NCBI GenBank assembly: GCA_023014335.1
Contig: JAECYW010000007.1
Location: forward strand, 186,001-250,000
Direction: 5' to 3'
Length of the DNA: 64,000 bases
Origin: Galerina marginata
Taxonomy: Eukaryota > Basidiomycota > Agaricomycetes > Agaricales > Galerinaceae
Numbering within the stretch: position 1 is the stretch's first letter; every line of letters begins with the position of its first letter. Made by a program: the position numbers and the translations under genes. Positions 51,000 to 63,526 of this stretch are shown here, one piece after another. Below the pieces are notes generated by a model, which was not told where the DNA came from, ran no database searches, and saw nothing but the letters and a program-made list of their open reading frames with translations.

Positions 51000-52759
51000 T
51001 TAAGCTTCCTTTTTCCCAAATATCGGAACAGGAAGTCGCGAATTTCTCCTCTTGAATACAGGCAGCGACATCGAGAACCCGTTGTTTTCCTTCCCACCAG
51101 CAGTCTTGCGAACCGTGAGCGACTTCTTCCCAATGTTGCTTCCTCCGCTGTTACGATTATGTGCCGTAGACTGGGCCATGTATTTTTGCCACGAGCGACG
51201 AGATGTGCATTCTTTGCCGGCTTGTTTCAGGCTTGCATGTGCTTGGGAGTTTACGGTAGGAGAGGGCTCGGGTGCCGTGTCGTGTTGGTCGATGGATTCA
51301 ATGTTCACCCAGGCTTGAGACCATTCAGATGACGTTGGTGAGTTTGGAGGATACGAAGGCGAAGACACGGATACAAGCAGGTTGTGTGGAACGGCGACAA
51401 AGGTTTTGCAATCCGGGCTGACTTGATCCGCGTCCTCGCCTTTCGATACCTGGTCGATGCCGAATGCTCTCTGACAAGACGTATTAAGTGTAAAAGCAAT
51501 GAAAGGCCTATGTAAGCACATGCCTGAAAAATGGCGTTGAGATCCCCAAAGGAGTCGATGCTGAGACTATTTTTCCTATTCTTGGAGAGTTCTTTGATGC
51601 TAGTGGATTTGGAAACTTCCAAAGAACCACTTTGACGAGACCGGGAAGGGGACAAGCGTTTGGAGCTGCTGTGTGATCCAAACAGCAAGCTGACTTCCTG
51701 TTTCAAGGATTCGCTAGCGAGAGGACCGAGGCGGGAAGACAAGTCAGAACTCAGAGAAAAAGATGGCAATGTAGACGGGACATCAGGGATAAATGTGGTC
51801 TGTGTATCCGAAAGCTCAATTCGTGTGCTGGAAACAGCCTCGGAGAAGCCATCCTCGGATTTGAATTGTTGCAGCCTGGCGGTGAACCCACGCCGCGCCA
51901 TTAATGCGTCGACAGCAGCCTGTCTGTCCGCAGGAAGGATTTCGCGTATCGACGAGATGGTAGATACGGAAGGCGTTACAGTGTTTGGTTGTCCTCCGAC
52001 AAGCGCTACGTTCTTCCAGTATTTGGTGATCTTTCTTTGGTCCCGAAGGGCTTTTCTTGTAGCGAGTGTCATTCTGAGCGCAGATGAATATTCGTCCACG
52101 GTCCGAGGCTTGAATGACATTCCGAGAGTAATTTGAAAATCGGTAACGGAGGAAACAGACGGAAGCTGAGTCAAAGGTCGAAGGATTATTTGCTTTGACT
52201 GCGAAGCACCCTGAACATCTCTTGATTTACCAGCAAGTTTTTCATAACGAGCCAAAGAGCCCTGTAGATCCTTTATTTCTTGCCTATCCGCGTCAATTTT
52301 CCGTTCCAAACCCACTGTCTTCACTCGTTCGGCTACGAGCTCCCCATGACAACTCTTCAAAAGGTCCTGGATTTTCGAATACTCTTGAATCCAAAAGTTG
52401 ACAGCTTCCGTAAGGCGAATAGATTCCTGCTTGATAGAGAACTGAAGACTAGCGACAGTGTTCGAGTTTAAACTTCGATCGCTGTACCGCCGCGGACGCC
52501 AGAGACCTAGTAGACGGTCGGACTCATGCAAATTGACATCAATGTGGTTGAAGGTCGCGGGGATTGGGGGCGACATAGAGGTAACTAGGTCAAACAGAGT
52601 TGGACTGGTACCGGAATCTCGAGAACCACCTTGGCCGACGCTGAACGACGAGGTTCGGATATTGGTGTGCTGGCTAGTCTGTGGCCCAGGTGCGCCTGGT
52701 ACGAAAGTGGCGGATTTAGTCCGACGGTGGAGAAGGTTGAATGCTTTGAAGAACCTCAT
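51000..52759 (-). CDS. Serine-rich protein of unknown function with a central coiled coil
   Basis: No family recognised. Two exons, with an intron at about 51471-51523, give roughly 570 residues. A basic N-terminus (MRFFKAFNLLHRRTKSATFV) precedes a low-complexity region. A predicted coiled coil follows (IQEYSKIQDLLKSCHGELVA, ERVKTVGLERKIDADRQEIK, DLQGSLARYEKLAGK). A conserved-looking helical patch (ALRMTLATRKALRDQRKITK, YWKNVALVGGQ) and many Ser/Pro sites come next. The C-terminus is basic (NIGKKSLTVRKTAGGKENNG; PVFKRRNSRLPVPIFGKKEA). The GKEN tetrapeptide is a KEN-box-like degron and the RRNS and RRTKS motifs suit basophilic kinases, but this is pattern reading only. It is head-to-head with the SCYL2-type gene. 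Confidence 0.75.
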
Positions 52760-52917
52760 TATGGGCCGGGATGTCGGTGTCCATGATAGATTTTAAAAAA
52801 CGGCGTATTTATCAGTGCCAGTGGCTGACGGTGGAAGACCAAGTCTAAAGTCAGGGTCCTAACAGGAATAAACTTGTGATCGGTCTCTCTCTTGAGTCTC
52901 CTCCACCTCCAGCAACG

Positions 52918-55900
52918 ATGCTTGCTGCCGCGACGTCCTTCTTCGCTCGCACCAACATAAATCAGTCGTATAACATCGGATCTCCGTCGCAGGGCCCGTT
53001 GGGTTTAGGCAGCAGACCAGCAACACCTGGAGGAACGACATCGAGCGCGACAGCGCTTTCTGCCCCAGCCGCAGCGACCCCTACATTCCACATTGGTTTG
53101 TGGAAAGTGCAGTCAGCATGGCACAAGGTCACGAATAAACGCGTCTCCGTGTGGACTTTTGACAAACGGGGCCCGGACATGGAGCGATTGGGCCCGCAGG
53201 CGAAGGACAGGGCGATCGAGGTAATGAAAGCCGAGGTGCGTTATTCCCTGGTATTACTACATCCGTCGTATAGTTGTTGAATTACACTTGCAGGCGTCAG
53301 CTTTGGGCAGACTACGACACCCTTCCATCCTAGGTGACTGGTCTCTCATCCCCGTGCAAATTAAACAAGGCTAATTTTTTATTTAAAGAAATGGTCGAAC
53401 CCTTAGAAGAGACACGGACTGAGATCATGTTCGCCACAGAGCCAGCTTTAGCATCGCTCCAATTGGCCATACCAGATTCCGGTCGACAGACTTCATTGGT
53501 CGAATTGGATGAGATTGAGGTTCGAGCTTTGACGATCTTACTCCCAATAATGCATTTACCATAAGCCATCCAGATTCAGAAAGGAATCCTTCAGCTCTGC
53601 AAGGGGCTCTCCTTCCTTCATACATCTGCTAAATTAATTCACTCTAACCTGTCTCCAGAGAGTGTGGTAATCAACGGAGCCGTGAGTCGTCCTCGGAAGC
53701 CCCAGAATGTTGGCTTTCCTCAAATATTTTTCATTAACAGGGTGATTGGAAAATATCTGGTCTAGGATTGACTATACCTCTCCAAACAAACGGGGCACCC
53801 TCGCGATGGGAATTTCCGACTTTTGATGGGAGAGTACCGCCCTATATTCAACGTTCATTCGACTACATGGGTAGCTACTTTTTGTGCTGTTGGAAGTCCG
53901 AATGACTCAACTCGCTGTTCTAGCTCCAGAATATGCACTGGACGAGCAGCTCGTAACGGCGTCCGATATGTATTCACTCGGTTGTATACTATACGCCGTT
54001 CATTGTAAAGGCAATCCACCTTTCAAGAATCATGGCAGTCTTGGTGGACTCCGTGAAAATGCCTCAAAACCTCTAATTGGGATGGAAAGACTTGACAGCG
54101 ATCTACAAGGTATGCTACTACGACCCTTTGGTTTATGTGACGCATTCACATCGCTGCCCATAGTCCTCCTTCGCTCGTTGATTACGCGACATTATGGTTC
54201 ACGACCCACTCCTGAAACCTTGCCTTCCCACCCTTTCTTCTCTTCATTGCCGATTTCGACTTTAAATTTCCTCGATCGCTCGAACTTCACCGCAAAGACA
54301 CGAGAGGAAAAAATATCATTTATGAAAGGCTTAACGTCTGTTCTCGATAGATTCTCAGATGGACTACGAACCAGAAAGATCTTACCATCTCTACTGGAAG
54401 AAGTCAGTAATCTTTTTTTTCCATTTTACAATGTGTACTCACTCAGCTCAGATGAAAGATATTCAACTATTACCTTACATCCTACCTAACGTTTTTGTAA
54501 TCTCGCAAACCCTCTCGGCCTCTCAGTTCGCGACAACTGTATTGCCGAGCCTCAAACCCCTTTTCGTTATTAGAGAGCCTCCACAAAATATGCTTACCTT
54601 GCTGGACAATCTTGCCATGTTGCAGGAAAAGACTGACAAAAATGTTTTTAGAGAACGTAGGTCAAGCACCGTCCTTCTACTGCTTCAACAAACTCAATTA
54701 CCATACAGATGTTCTCCCACTTGTGTACAATGCTTTGGAGTCCGAGCATGCTGTGGTGTGTAATCTTCCGCTTTTGAAGTCTTTACGCGTTCTCAAGGCA
54801 ATTCATAAGGTTCAAGAGCGTGCCCTCAAGGCTGTTCCAGACCTCTGCGAGTCCATAGATTACGCCGAAGTCCAGGGTATCCTGTTCCCTCGTGTTGCCG
54901 TATGTTGTAGTCATCGTTATCCTGTCATAGTCGCTGATCCCATTGTAGCTTGTCTTCACCAAAACACGTATACTGTCGGTCAAAGTAGCAACTCTTGTAA
55001 CGTTCCTAGCAATGGTTAAGACTCTCGACCAAGTACATACTCCTCTCCTTCTATAATACAGGATTTGCTGACTTACCTGCTTTCAGTCAAGTCTTACACA
55101 GAAACTGGTGCCACTTTTGTCAAAGATCAGAACGAAAGAGCCTGCGGTCATGGCAAATATCTTGTAAATTTTTAGGATCTACCGGTTTCTCAATTTGCTT
55201 TAGATGGCAACGCTATCTGTACAAGAATCCATGGGCTTCAAGGTCGATCGAGAGGCTGTTGCCACTTTGGTGTTGCCTCAGCTATGGGCGATGTCAATAG
55301 GTCCCTGTAAGTTGTTGTGTTTTTTCTTCTGAGGTTGCCATTTAAACACCCGAAGTGCTGAGTGTTGGTCAATTCCAACGATTTATGCAAGTCATAAAGA
55401 AACTGGCAGAAAGGGTCGAAAAAGAACACGACCAGTTTCTGCGGGACTCGCAGCGTGTTGAAGACCGATCTGGCCTCGCAGCCAATGGAACAATTGCAAC
55501 CAATGGCGCCGCGGCCAATGTCGATTTCGAAAGTCTAGTGGGCAGGGCGAATGGTGCTACAGTGAAAGCTGACACCGTCTTTGATAACAATGCCTCTTTG
55601 GATGATGATGTTTGGGGAAGCATATTTAGCAACAATGCAGTATGTGTTAATCCCTTGATGGTATTTACCTTGGGCTTAGTTTTGCTTATGATGATTATAA
55701 CAGGCCCCATTACATCCTGTGTCCTCCCCCGCCGCGTCCACACAACAACAATCATTAGCCCTCATTCCATCCCCTTCTCCACCTGCACTTGCCTCACGCA
55801 ATACCTCATTCCAAACTCGTCCTTCCAAGCTCAACTCAACACCAAATACTATGACCCCTCCTATGAGCTCAGCTTCGCGTTGGCAAGGATCTACCGCCAC

Positions 55901-56282
55901 GAATTCCCAGACTTTCTCGAGGACTAGCTCAGATGTATCTAGCCCAACATACTCTCAAATTGCTTTCCCTCCTCCTCCAAGATTACAGGCACAATCTACC
56001 CCTATGGTCCCTCACATACCACAATCTAGACCTCTTCAACCAACATTTGCGGCGCCAAATTACAACATATACACATCAACCACAAATATGGCGACTACCG
56101 CCCCAACATTCTCTACTCCATCAGTACCACAACAATTTGGCATGGGACCTTCTGCAACTCCCTTAACCTCCCAAATGGGAGGTGGTTTACTGACACCATC
56201 AAGGCCAGCCCAACCTTCGACGGGAAAATCAACAAACATGCTATCCAAAGATGACTGGGGTGATTTCGATCCACTATCGTAG
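52918..56282 (+). CDS. SCY1-like pseudokinase (SCYL2/CVAK104 type)
   Basis: SCYL2 proteins act in clathrin-mediated trafficking between trans-Golgi and endosomes. The N-terminal kinase-like domain (WTFDKRGPDMERLG, LGRLRHPSILEMVEPLEETR) has lost catalytic residues. The catalytic loop reads LIHSNLSPESVVING (no HRD Asp) and the metal site is KISGLGL instead of DFG. HEAT-type repeats follow (LPYILPNVFVISQTL, NVLPLVYNALESEHAVVQER, ALKAVPDLCESIDYAEVQGI). A disordered Ser/Thr/Pro tail ends SKDDWGDFDPLS, which contains a WxxF (WGDF) AP-2 appendage motif and a DPL. About a dozen introns are inferred. The stop at 56280-56282 overlaps the end of the convergent hrq1 reading frame by 9 bp. Confidence 0.9.
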
Positions 56283-59200
56283 CAAACTAACACAACATGG
56301 ATGCTGCTCTAGCGTAGAAAGTTCTGCTTGGCCATCTTGGCCATCTTCTATGTCCTCTATATCCGCGTGCAGCAAGCCATTAAGAATGATCCTCGCACCA
56401 GGTTTAGAAGATATCAAATTTGCATCCCTGCAAACAGTAGTTTGTACACCTGTGTATCATGCATTAGGCTTTACTTCAACAATGATCTGACGTAGCATAC
56501 ATAACGAACAACCATCGGGACATGCGCAGCTATTAACAGCTTGACGAGCTCGATCAAGAAGTTTTTTCACTTGGGTTTCTAAATGAGTCTTCAAATTCCT
56601 CCAGATGAAGGAAGACATACCATCATCGAATGCCCTTCCAACTACACCTCCCGTTTTACCAGCAGCATCATAGAAAATCAACCTGAAATATCAACTGTCG
56701 GGAGGAGATTTGCTATGACGAATTTTGTTACCTAGGAGGTCGCTTGACGGGGCTATTGTCTTGGTCTTCCTCTTTCGTCACCCGACAATCCGTTTTCACA
56801 TCTTCAGATAGAGAAAACTGGTTAAGGAATGCATGTTCAGCAGCATGGATAGCCGCCGCTCTGTCAATTCCTTGTGAGCTCAAAAACTGCAAGATATTGT
56901 TCGGCAAATCGATCCAAAACCCTGCGGTTTCGCGCTCCCAGGGAGGCGTCAGTAATTCAACTGCATCCAAGATGGTTTTTCCCCTGTAACAGACTTTATA
57001 AACATCCACAAGGGGTATGTGGTCGGAATGCCACAAACCTGATCTTAAAAAAACCTTGGGTTTACTGTTAAGAGGCAGATCTCAGGCATTTATGATCCAA
57101 CCTACCAAAAACCTTGACACACACATTCACTCCTAAACAGGGTTGATTAATCCTCCTGGTCTCAAGATACCCCAGAAATCACTCACTGCCAAACTGGGCA
57201 AGTTGGTCGTTTACGGATATGGCTCGGAAAGTTTGAAGAGGTACAATTCGACTAGAAGGTAAATTCTGGCAAAAGGATTGCTGAAGATCATTTAATTTCT
57301 TACGTTAAATCTCTAGAAAGGATGTATGCCATCAGCGTAAAATTGTACTCAGGTTTATGTTCTCCTCACCTTGGTGATGTGATGTAGTTGACGTCAGCCC
57401 GTACGACTTTAGCGACCTTGGCGTCATGACTAACTTCCTTGATCTGTATGTCCTCAGACCAAAGTGCATCACTGAACTATCAATATTCCTCACAACGTAG
57501 GTTTCCCCTTGGTGCATAAACTATTGCGGACAGACCCAGTAAGCCTCATCTTAATCGCACCAATGAAGGAACGCACCACTCCGCCTTCGTATAACTCGAA
57601 CAAAGCCCGCGAAAATTCGATGTCTTCTAACTTGTAGGATCTCTGTATGTCATTTTCCTTAATTTCTACTACCATGTAAGTTTCTTCCTGAGCACCACCT
57701 ACATCGACGGTCAGCGAATCTGTGTTGATGATAGGGTACAGCTCCATACGGATTGAAACGTATCTAGAAGGGAAAGGTAAAAATTTGGGGTGTGTATGAT
57801 ACCTGTGAGTAGACAAAGAGTTAGACACTATGGGCCCAATGCGTTTGCTAGATTTTTCACCATCCATCATCATCTTTTCGCAGCCGTTGCTTGCATATGT
57901 CCATTGTGCACGGACCAAACCATTTTTCATCATCAGCTGTAAGTGGCATCTCATACCCAGCGCATTGGAGATGAGCTGAATAGGATCATCAAAATGTGAT
58001 AACACGGATTGTAGGGATGAAAACCTTCTAGTATAATTTCATTGTCGATATCAATGATCAAGTCCTCGAGTGAATCTTCGAACAACTCTGATGGATTACT
58101 GACGAAATGCTGATCAACAGGGAAAGGATCGGCTATCATTACCGCGAGTGAGTCTTGAGATCGTCGGCCAGCTCTTCCAGCTTGTTGTCTCTGCGCAGTT
58201 CTTAATATAATCAAGGTTATGAATAAATTTTATAAAAACCCACAAAATTAGATACTGTCATAGGAAAACCGAGCATAATGACGGCGTCCAGGGCCCCTAT
58301 GTCGATCCCAAGCTCCAAGGCATTTGTAGCAATTATGCCCAATAGTTGACCAGAGAAGGCTTCGTGCTCGATTCTGCGACGATCCTGGGCAGGGATTAAC
58401 AATATATAAGTAAGAACATTGGTTTGGTTACCTCACGAGAATATCCTGGTTGAAGAGGGCGTTATAAAAGACAAAGCAAACGTCCCCGGAGCTGACTTAC
58501 CCCCCCTATAGGCCCTGACCTTCTCTAGGATGTCTAAGCGGCCTTCGTTGCTCAAGTCGGCTCTGATAGTCTTCATCGCCTGTTTGCATCGTTTAACTTG
58601 GGTTGAGTAGGATCCAATAAACAAGTTCTATACCAATTCACAGACTTTGCGTATCTAGTGAATCGAGGCTTGGTCAAGTGCAATAAATAACGTGGACATG
58701 TTTTACCTTGCAAAATAGTATCACTCGTATCCCCTTCTTCATCAAGAATCGCATTAAATTCGAGGCCTCAGATATCGAGGACCGTCTTCCTAACGATGGA
58801 TCCATCGCATCAACAAGAGACGGGTTCCAAACAAGATATTGTTTGCTTCCAGACGGCGCTCCGTCGTTGGATACCACTTCCAGTTGATCAGGGTGTAGCG
58901 CAAACATTTTGGACATGTATTCTGCTGGATTGGCAAGGGTTGCACTGCATGAGATGAAGCGCAGACGACGATCTAGAGGTCCCCTGGTTAGCTCAGAAGT
59001 CAGCTTAGGGGAAAGGATACACGAACTCCCTATTGCTGCACAAACTCTCCTAAACCGTCGCAAAATATGGGCGACATGGCTACATAGGGACAGAGATTCA
59101 GGGCCAGGACGATGTACGGACAAATCAATCACCTTCCGAAAAGACCAGTGTAGTAATGTAATTCATCGACTGCAAAGATCTGGAAAGCGATGGGAGGTCA

Positions 59201-61254
59201 AAACGCCGGTATAGATTTTAAGGAATAGAATACCTTGAGTCGCTTCAAAAAGCTTTCAGATGATGAGAAACGCTGCTTGATATCCTGTTGATGAAACATA
59301 CCTGCGCCATTTCTCTTCATTGGGAAGAATAGAAGCATGTATAGTATCCTATTAGTGGTCAGTTGCGCCAACTAGTGACTCGTGAATTTATCATACGAAG
59401 TTAGTAAGGATGACGGAAGCTGTGTCTCGGATTTCTAACGAAAGAATAAGTGACCGTTAACAGACGCCAGTATACAGGTGTGTGCCTACCTGCCCTCTCT
59501 TCTTGTGGTGTATCACCATCATATGTTGCTACCTACAGAGGCATAGTTAATAACAACGATGAAGTAGAGCTTCGTGTCCGCACTTTTAAATGCGCTAGCC
59601 CCGGGCTAATTTGAAAAAGTTGTCCAAGTGAAGACTTTTGATCTTGAGCTAAGGCCTTCATATTTTAAAGATCAATCACCAGCTCGGTTCTTAGAAAAAA
59701 CTAGATACCTTCGTTGGAAAAACCAAGATAGCGGTCGCATGAACATCTTCTTCTAAAAACATCAACAGAGGAATCTTTAGGCGAACACTGAGCGATATAA
59801 AAGTGGAGGTTGCAGGTGAGTTTACCTGGTAGATCACACTTTTACCGGAAGCAGTGCTTGTAGACACGACAACATGTTTACCACTTCGTATTGCTTCAAT
59901 GGCAGCCACCTGATGAGAGTACAACGATTGTATATTCCGTGAGCTCAGAGCAGCGTCTGCGATTGATTGTGAAATCGGTGGGTTCAAGGAGCCTATTGCA
60001 AAGGCGGAGATTTGGTGGTGAGGTTTCGCGTCGCAGGGAACGGGAATGGAAAACTGTTTTTCACCTGTTACCGCCGTTTTGGCGTCTACCAGGCGCCGAT
60101 GCACAATTTGATCTTTATACCATATCGTTTCCATAAGGTTTGATATAATTTGGTCAATGGAAGGTCGCTCGCCCAGAGCAGTTGGTACTTTGTCCTCATC
60201 TGCGAGAGGGGCTGAAAGATTCACGGGTACGTAGGCATGGCCTGCGTTAATTAGTAAGTTCACAGGATCCTCTCCTGCCGGGGTGGCATCGACAAGCCTG
60301 TTAAAATTTCAGGCGGAAATAAATGAAGTCGTGCACAGCAACAGTGGTCATCCTTACTCGCTAATAGCTTGCGCAAATCTTTGGTTTCGGGTTTCAACCA
60401 GTTTCTTGATAGCCGCAGGCGATAGCGGCGTCGAGGAGAGGGATCTGGCAGGCACTGAGAAAATATCGATAGTTGTCAAGAATTGGATCTTTACGGTATG
60501 CCACTGGTAGATCCCTTCTTCCCGTTCAGCTTATCTGCGAATTCGAGAACAAGGACATGCCCGGCTTGAGAATCAAAAGATTTGCCTGATGCCGCTTGGG
60601 AATAATCCACATAACGAGCAGAAGACTTGTTAGTTTCTTCATTCACTTGTATGTCAGATATAGGGACGTATGCGAACTTGACGAGGTCGGGCAGCAATGC
60701 CCTGAGTAAAACAGTTAGCTAGTGTTCTTTGCGTCCGAGAACAAGTGTACTTGATCTCAGAAACTTTGGCAATTTCCAGAGGGCTTAATAGCGACTGGTC
60801 AGCACGAACACCATTTCCAATATTGACGAACAATACTGTTTTAACAGGCCTTCAACCGAGGATCGGACAGCTGAGAAACTTGTTGCAAGCTGTCGCTTAG
60901 AAGAAACAAAAGCGAGGACTGTGTTGATTGCCTTCAAGAAACTGAAATCAGGGAGGTGCACCATTCACGAAACGCAAGTTGGACCAACTTTGAATATCTG
61001 TTTTGGGAGTATAGCCGTGAATTTTTTTAGATGGGGAATTATCACCTACCTTGAAGAGCTTAGGGAACAATGAGAGAAGGACAGCAAATGGCGTCACGGT
61101 AACATACAGATTGAAAATGTGCAGGCCAGTCATTTGTTTGAAGAGTTTTGTCTGGCTCTGACTTTCTCGACTTCTTCGTAGGTAACTTGGACGAACTCGA
61201 GTTAATTTCTGGGGTGTTTGGTTCAGATGCAGCGTTTGATTTTCGCTTAACCAT
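56274..61254 (-). CDS. hrq1: Hrq1-type RecQ4-like helicase with DUF1998 C-terminus
   Basis: A 3'-5' DNA helicase of the Hrq1/RecQL4 group, active in interstrand-crosslink repair and telomere maintenance. The N-terminus is basic (MVKRKSNAASEPNTPEINSS) with a ubiquitin-like or unknown region. The core has SLYSHQVAAIEAIRSGKHVV, STSTASGKSVIYQV (Walker A), FAVDELHYYTGLFGR (motif II), ISCSATLANPAEYM, IRVILFCKV, IIATNALELGIDIGALDAVI and QQAGRAGRRSQDSLAVMIA. The C-terminal part shows the four-Cys zinc site of this family (CACPDGCSLC, VQTTVC), then SSKPGARIILNGLL. The last exon reads through an intron at about 56452-56502 to a stop at 56274. At least twelve introns are inferred; several 5' ones (59400-60950) are approximate. 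It is divergent from the fasciclin gene. Confidence 0.9.
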
Positions 61255-61460
61255 TTGTAGATACGAAGAAAGCAGAGACCGCGCTGGAACAAATGGTGAA
61301 GCTGACCAAGCTTGAATTGATGAATACCTTTTGACGCCGACGTTCATGGGCAGACTGGGTTTCATACCTCGACTAATAATGCCTGTCGATGATGTCACAA
61401 TCCGCAGCAATAAATAGAGACTGAATCCTCCTTGCGTTTCAGTCTTGCCCATCCCTTTCC

Positions 61461-63364
61461 ATGCGCCACCAATTGCTCTGGCTGTTTCTCGCCGCCTTGC
61501 CTGGCCCTTCTCTCGCGGCCTGTCTGGGACCTCACGGCCCACTGGACACCTCCGTCGTCGAATTCAATGGTCCTGAGGATCAGGAACCACTCTCTTCTGC
61601 AGTTTCCTCCAGTCAACACGAAAAATCTGGAACAATTTACCATGTCCTCTCTCATGACGACAGGTATGCTAGTTCTTCGTTTCTGACTTCTGCCTTACCG
61701 TCCTTTCTTCGATAGGTTCTCCCGACTGACGAAAGCGCTTAACTTTGTTGAAGATGTCGGCACTCTTCTTGATGATCCATCTGCACAGTGTGTGATCATC
61801 TCCCTTGCGCATCCTTCAAATTTAACCAGCCCCATTTTTAGTTTGACGTTCTTTGCACCCCCTGATAGAGTCTTACGCCGACCAGATCGTGGCCCTCCTT
61901 CCTCCTCTTCAAGCCTTGAATGGTCCGCAATTGATAAAATCATAAAATACTCTGATTTCGACGGAGCTGGCTATATCGCGGAGTTCCGAGACCTAACAGA
62001 CGCACTTCAATTACTCGATAAATTGGATGAAGCGCATTCCAATCTCCCGGATGTCGATAAACGCAAGAAATTCCTGAAGCTGATTTTGCGTGCTATCTTG
62101 AACTATCATATCATCCCGACAGATGGTTATGACAGTGGCGCATTGGCTAATAACTTGACATACCCATCCAACCTCGCCATTCCGGGTGCTTTCGACGGCA
62201 AACCGTTGCGGCTGAGGGTTGCCCAAACGTATATTCCTCCAGCCACCACCGTTAATTTTTACACGAGGATTGTTCAGTCCAACATCGAAGCCTCCAATGG
62301 TATCCTTTTTTCGCTTCTGAAAGATCTTCAAAAATAGCTAATCAAAAAAAATGTTTGACCCAGGTGTCATCCACGTCGTCGATCACCCGCTTCTCCCTCC
62401 TCCTTCGATATTTCAAGAATTGTACATGTCCTCTGGAGTTTTCTCTATTTTGGTGACTGATTTTTTACGCTCATTTCAATCTCGTGCTAATTGCAGCGAC
62501 AGACTTCAACCCTTCAGCGGTCCCATCTTACTCATAACCTTGACCTTCGTTGGGTTCGAGAGAAGGGCCTTATTGGCGCCTCGCTGGTAACCGTGTTCGC
62601 TCCGACCAACAAGGCATTCCTGTCCTTGCCCAAAAAACTTCGCCTCTTCTTGTTTTCTCCATTCGGAGAAAGAGTACTGAAAAAATTGTTACAATACCAC
62701 ATTGTTCCAGGCGCAGTTGTGCATTCAAGTTTGGCATATCCACTCTAATACCTTGTTTCGATATTTGACACCCATACGATTGCAGACTACATCCATCATA
62801 AACACTCTCACAAGGCTCCAGTTTCATATTCTCCGTATTCGACGCTTGATCAAGGCCATGATCTCCACTCTGGAGGTCAAGAGCGAAAAGCGAAGCTTAT
62901 GCCCTGGATCAAGAAGTTCGATTTCAATCAAACTGAGATGAAAGCCTTGTCTAACGTTTGCATGTAGGTTTGCGCCTGCCAGGCGAACAGCAGATGACGA
63001 TAATGATCACAAACCTCACGTGGAACCTATAATATTCGTCAATCTTACACTTGAGACCTTGTTGCCAAATCACACCATCCAGGCCTATATTTTGCAGAAT
63101 AAGATCAACGTCCCCTTTCCTGGTCCGAAGAACCCATACATAATCGACACCAAGATCCTCGTGAATCATCACCCAGCTGTAGTAGTTGATGTTGTTGGTC
63201 TAAATGGTGCTATTCACGCCATCGACAGAGTGCTTGACCCACGAGGGTCGCGCCGTGGTCATCGCCACCATCATCGCCACCTTGAAGTTGAAGATGACCG
63301 AGCTGACGATGTATGGGTTGACTGGGAAAATTGGTTGCCTCAGTGGGCAGAGGAGAGCGATTAA
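61461..63364 (+). CDS. Secreted fasciclin-domain (FAS1) protein
   Basis: FAS1 domains mediate adhesion at cell surfaces. The first residues, MRHQLLWLFLAALPGPSLAA, form a clear signal peptide. Two FAS1-like units follow. Unit one has TIYHVLSHDDRFSRLTKALN, VTFFAPPDRVL and ILNYHIIPTDGYDSGALANN. Unit two has VIHVVDHPLLPPPSIFQELY, SLVTVFAPTNKAFLSLPKKL, LKKLLQYHIVPGAVVHS and GLNGAIHAIDRVLDPRG. The C-terminus is His/Arg-rich (RRGHRHHHRHLEVEDD) and then acidic. There is no obvious GPI-anchor hydrophobic tail, so the protein is probably secreted. Introns of about 50-60 nt are inferred near 61664-61715, 61791-61840, 62301-62363, 62434-62496 and 62733-62783. Confidence 0.88.
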
Positions 63365-63526
63365 TGCTTTCTATGGTTCAATTGATGTGTGAAGGTAGGC
63401 ACCTTTTACTCTCACGAAATTTGTATTATGTTTGCTGTTTGTAGTATGATAAATATATGTTGTGCATTCAACAGAATAATTAAAGCGAGGACGACACCAA
63501 AAACTATTGCCAGTTTCTTTGCCAGT
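63365..63526. other. Intergenic 3' region between convergent genes
   Basis: AT-rich spacer between the fasciclin stop and the stop of the last gene; it includes ATGATAAATATATG. No coding signal is seen. Confidence 0.45.
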
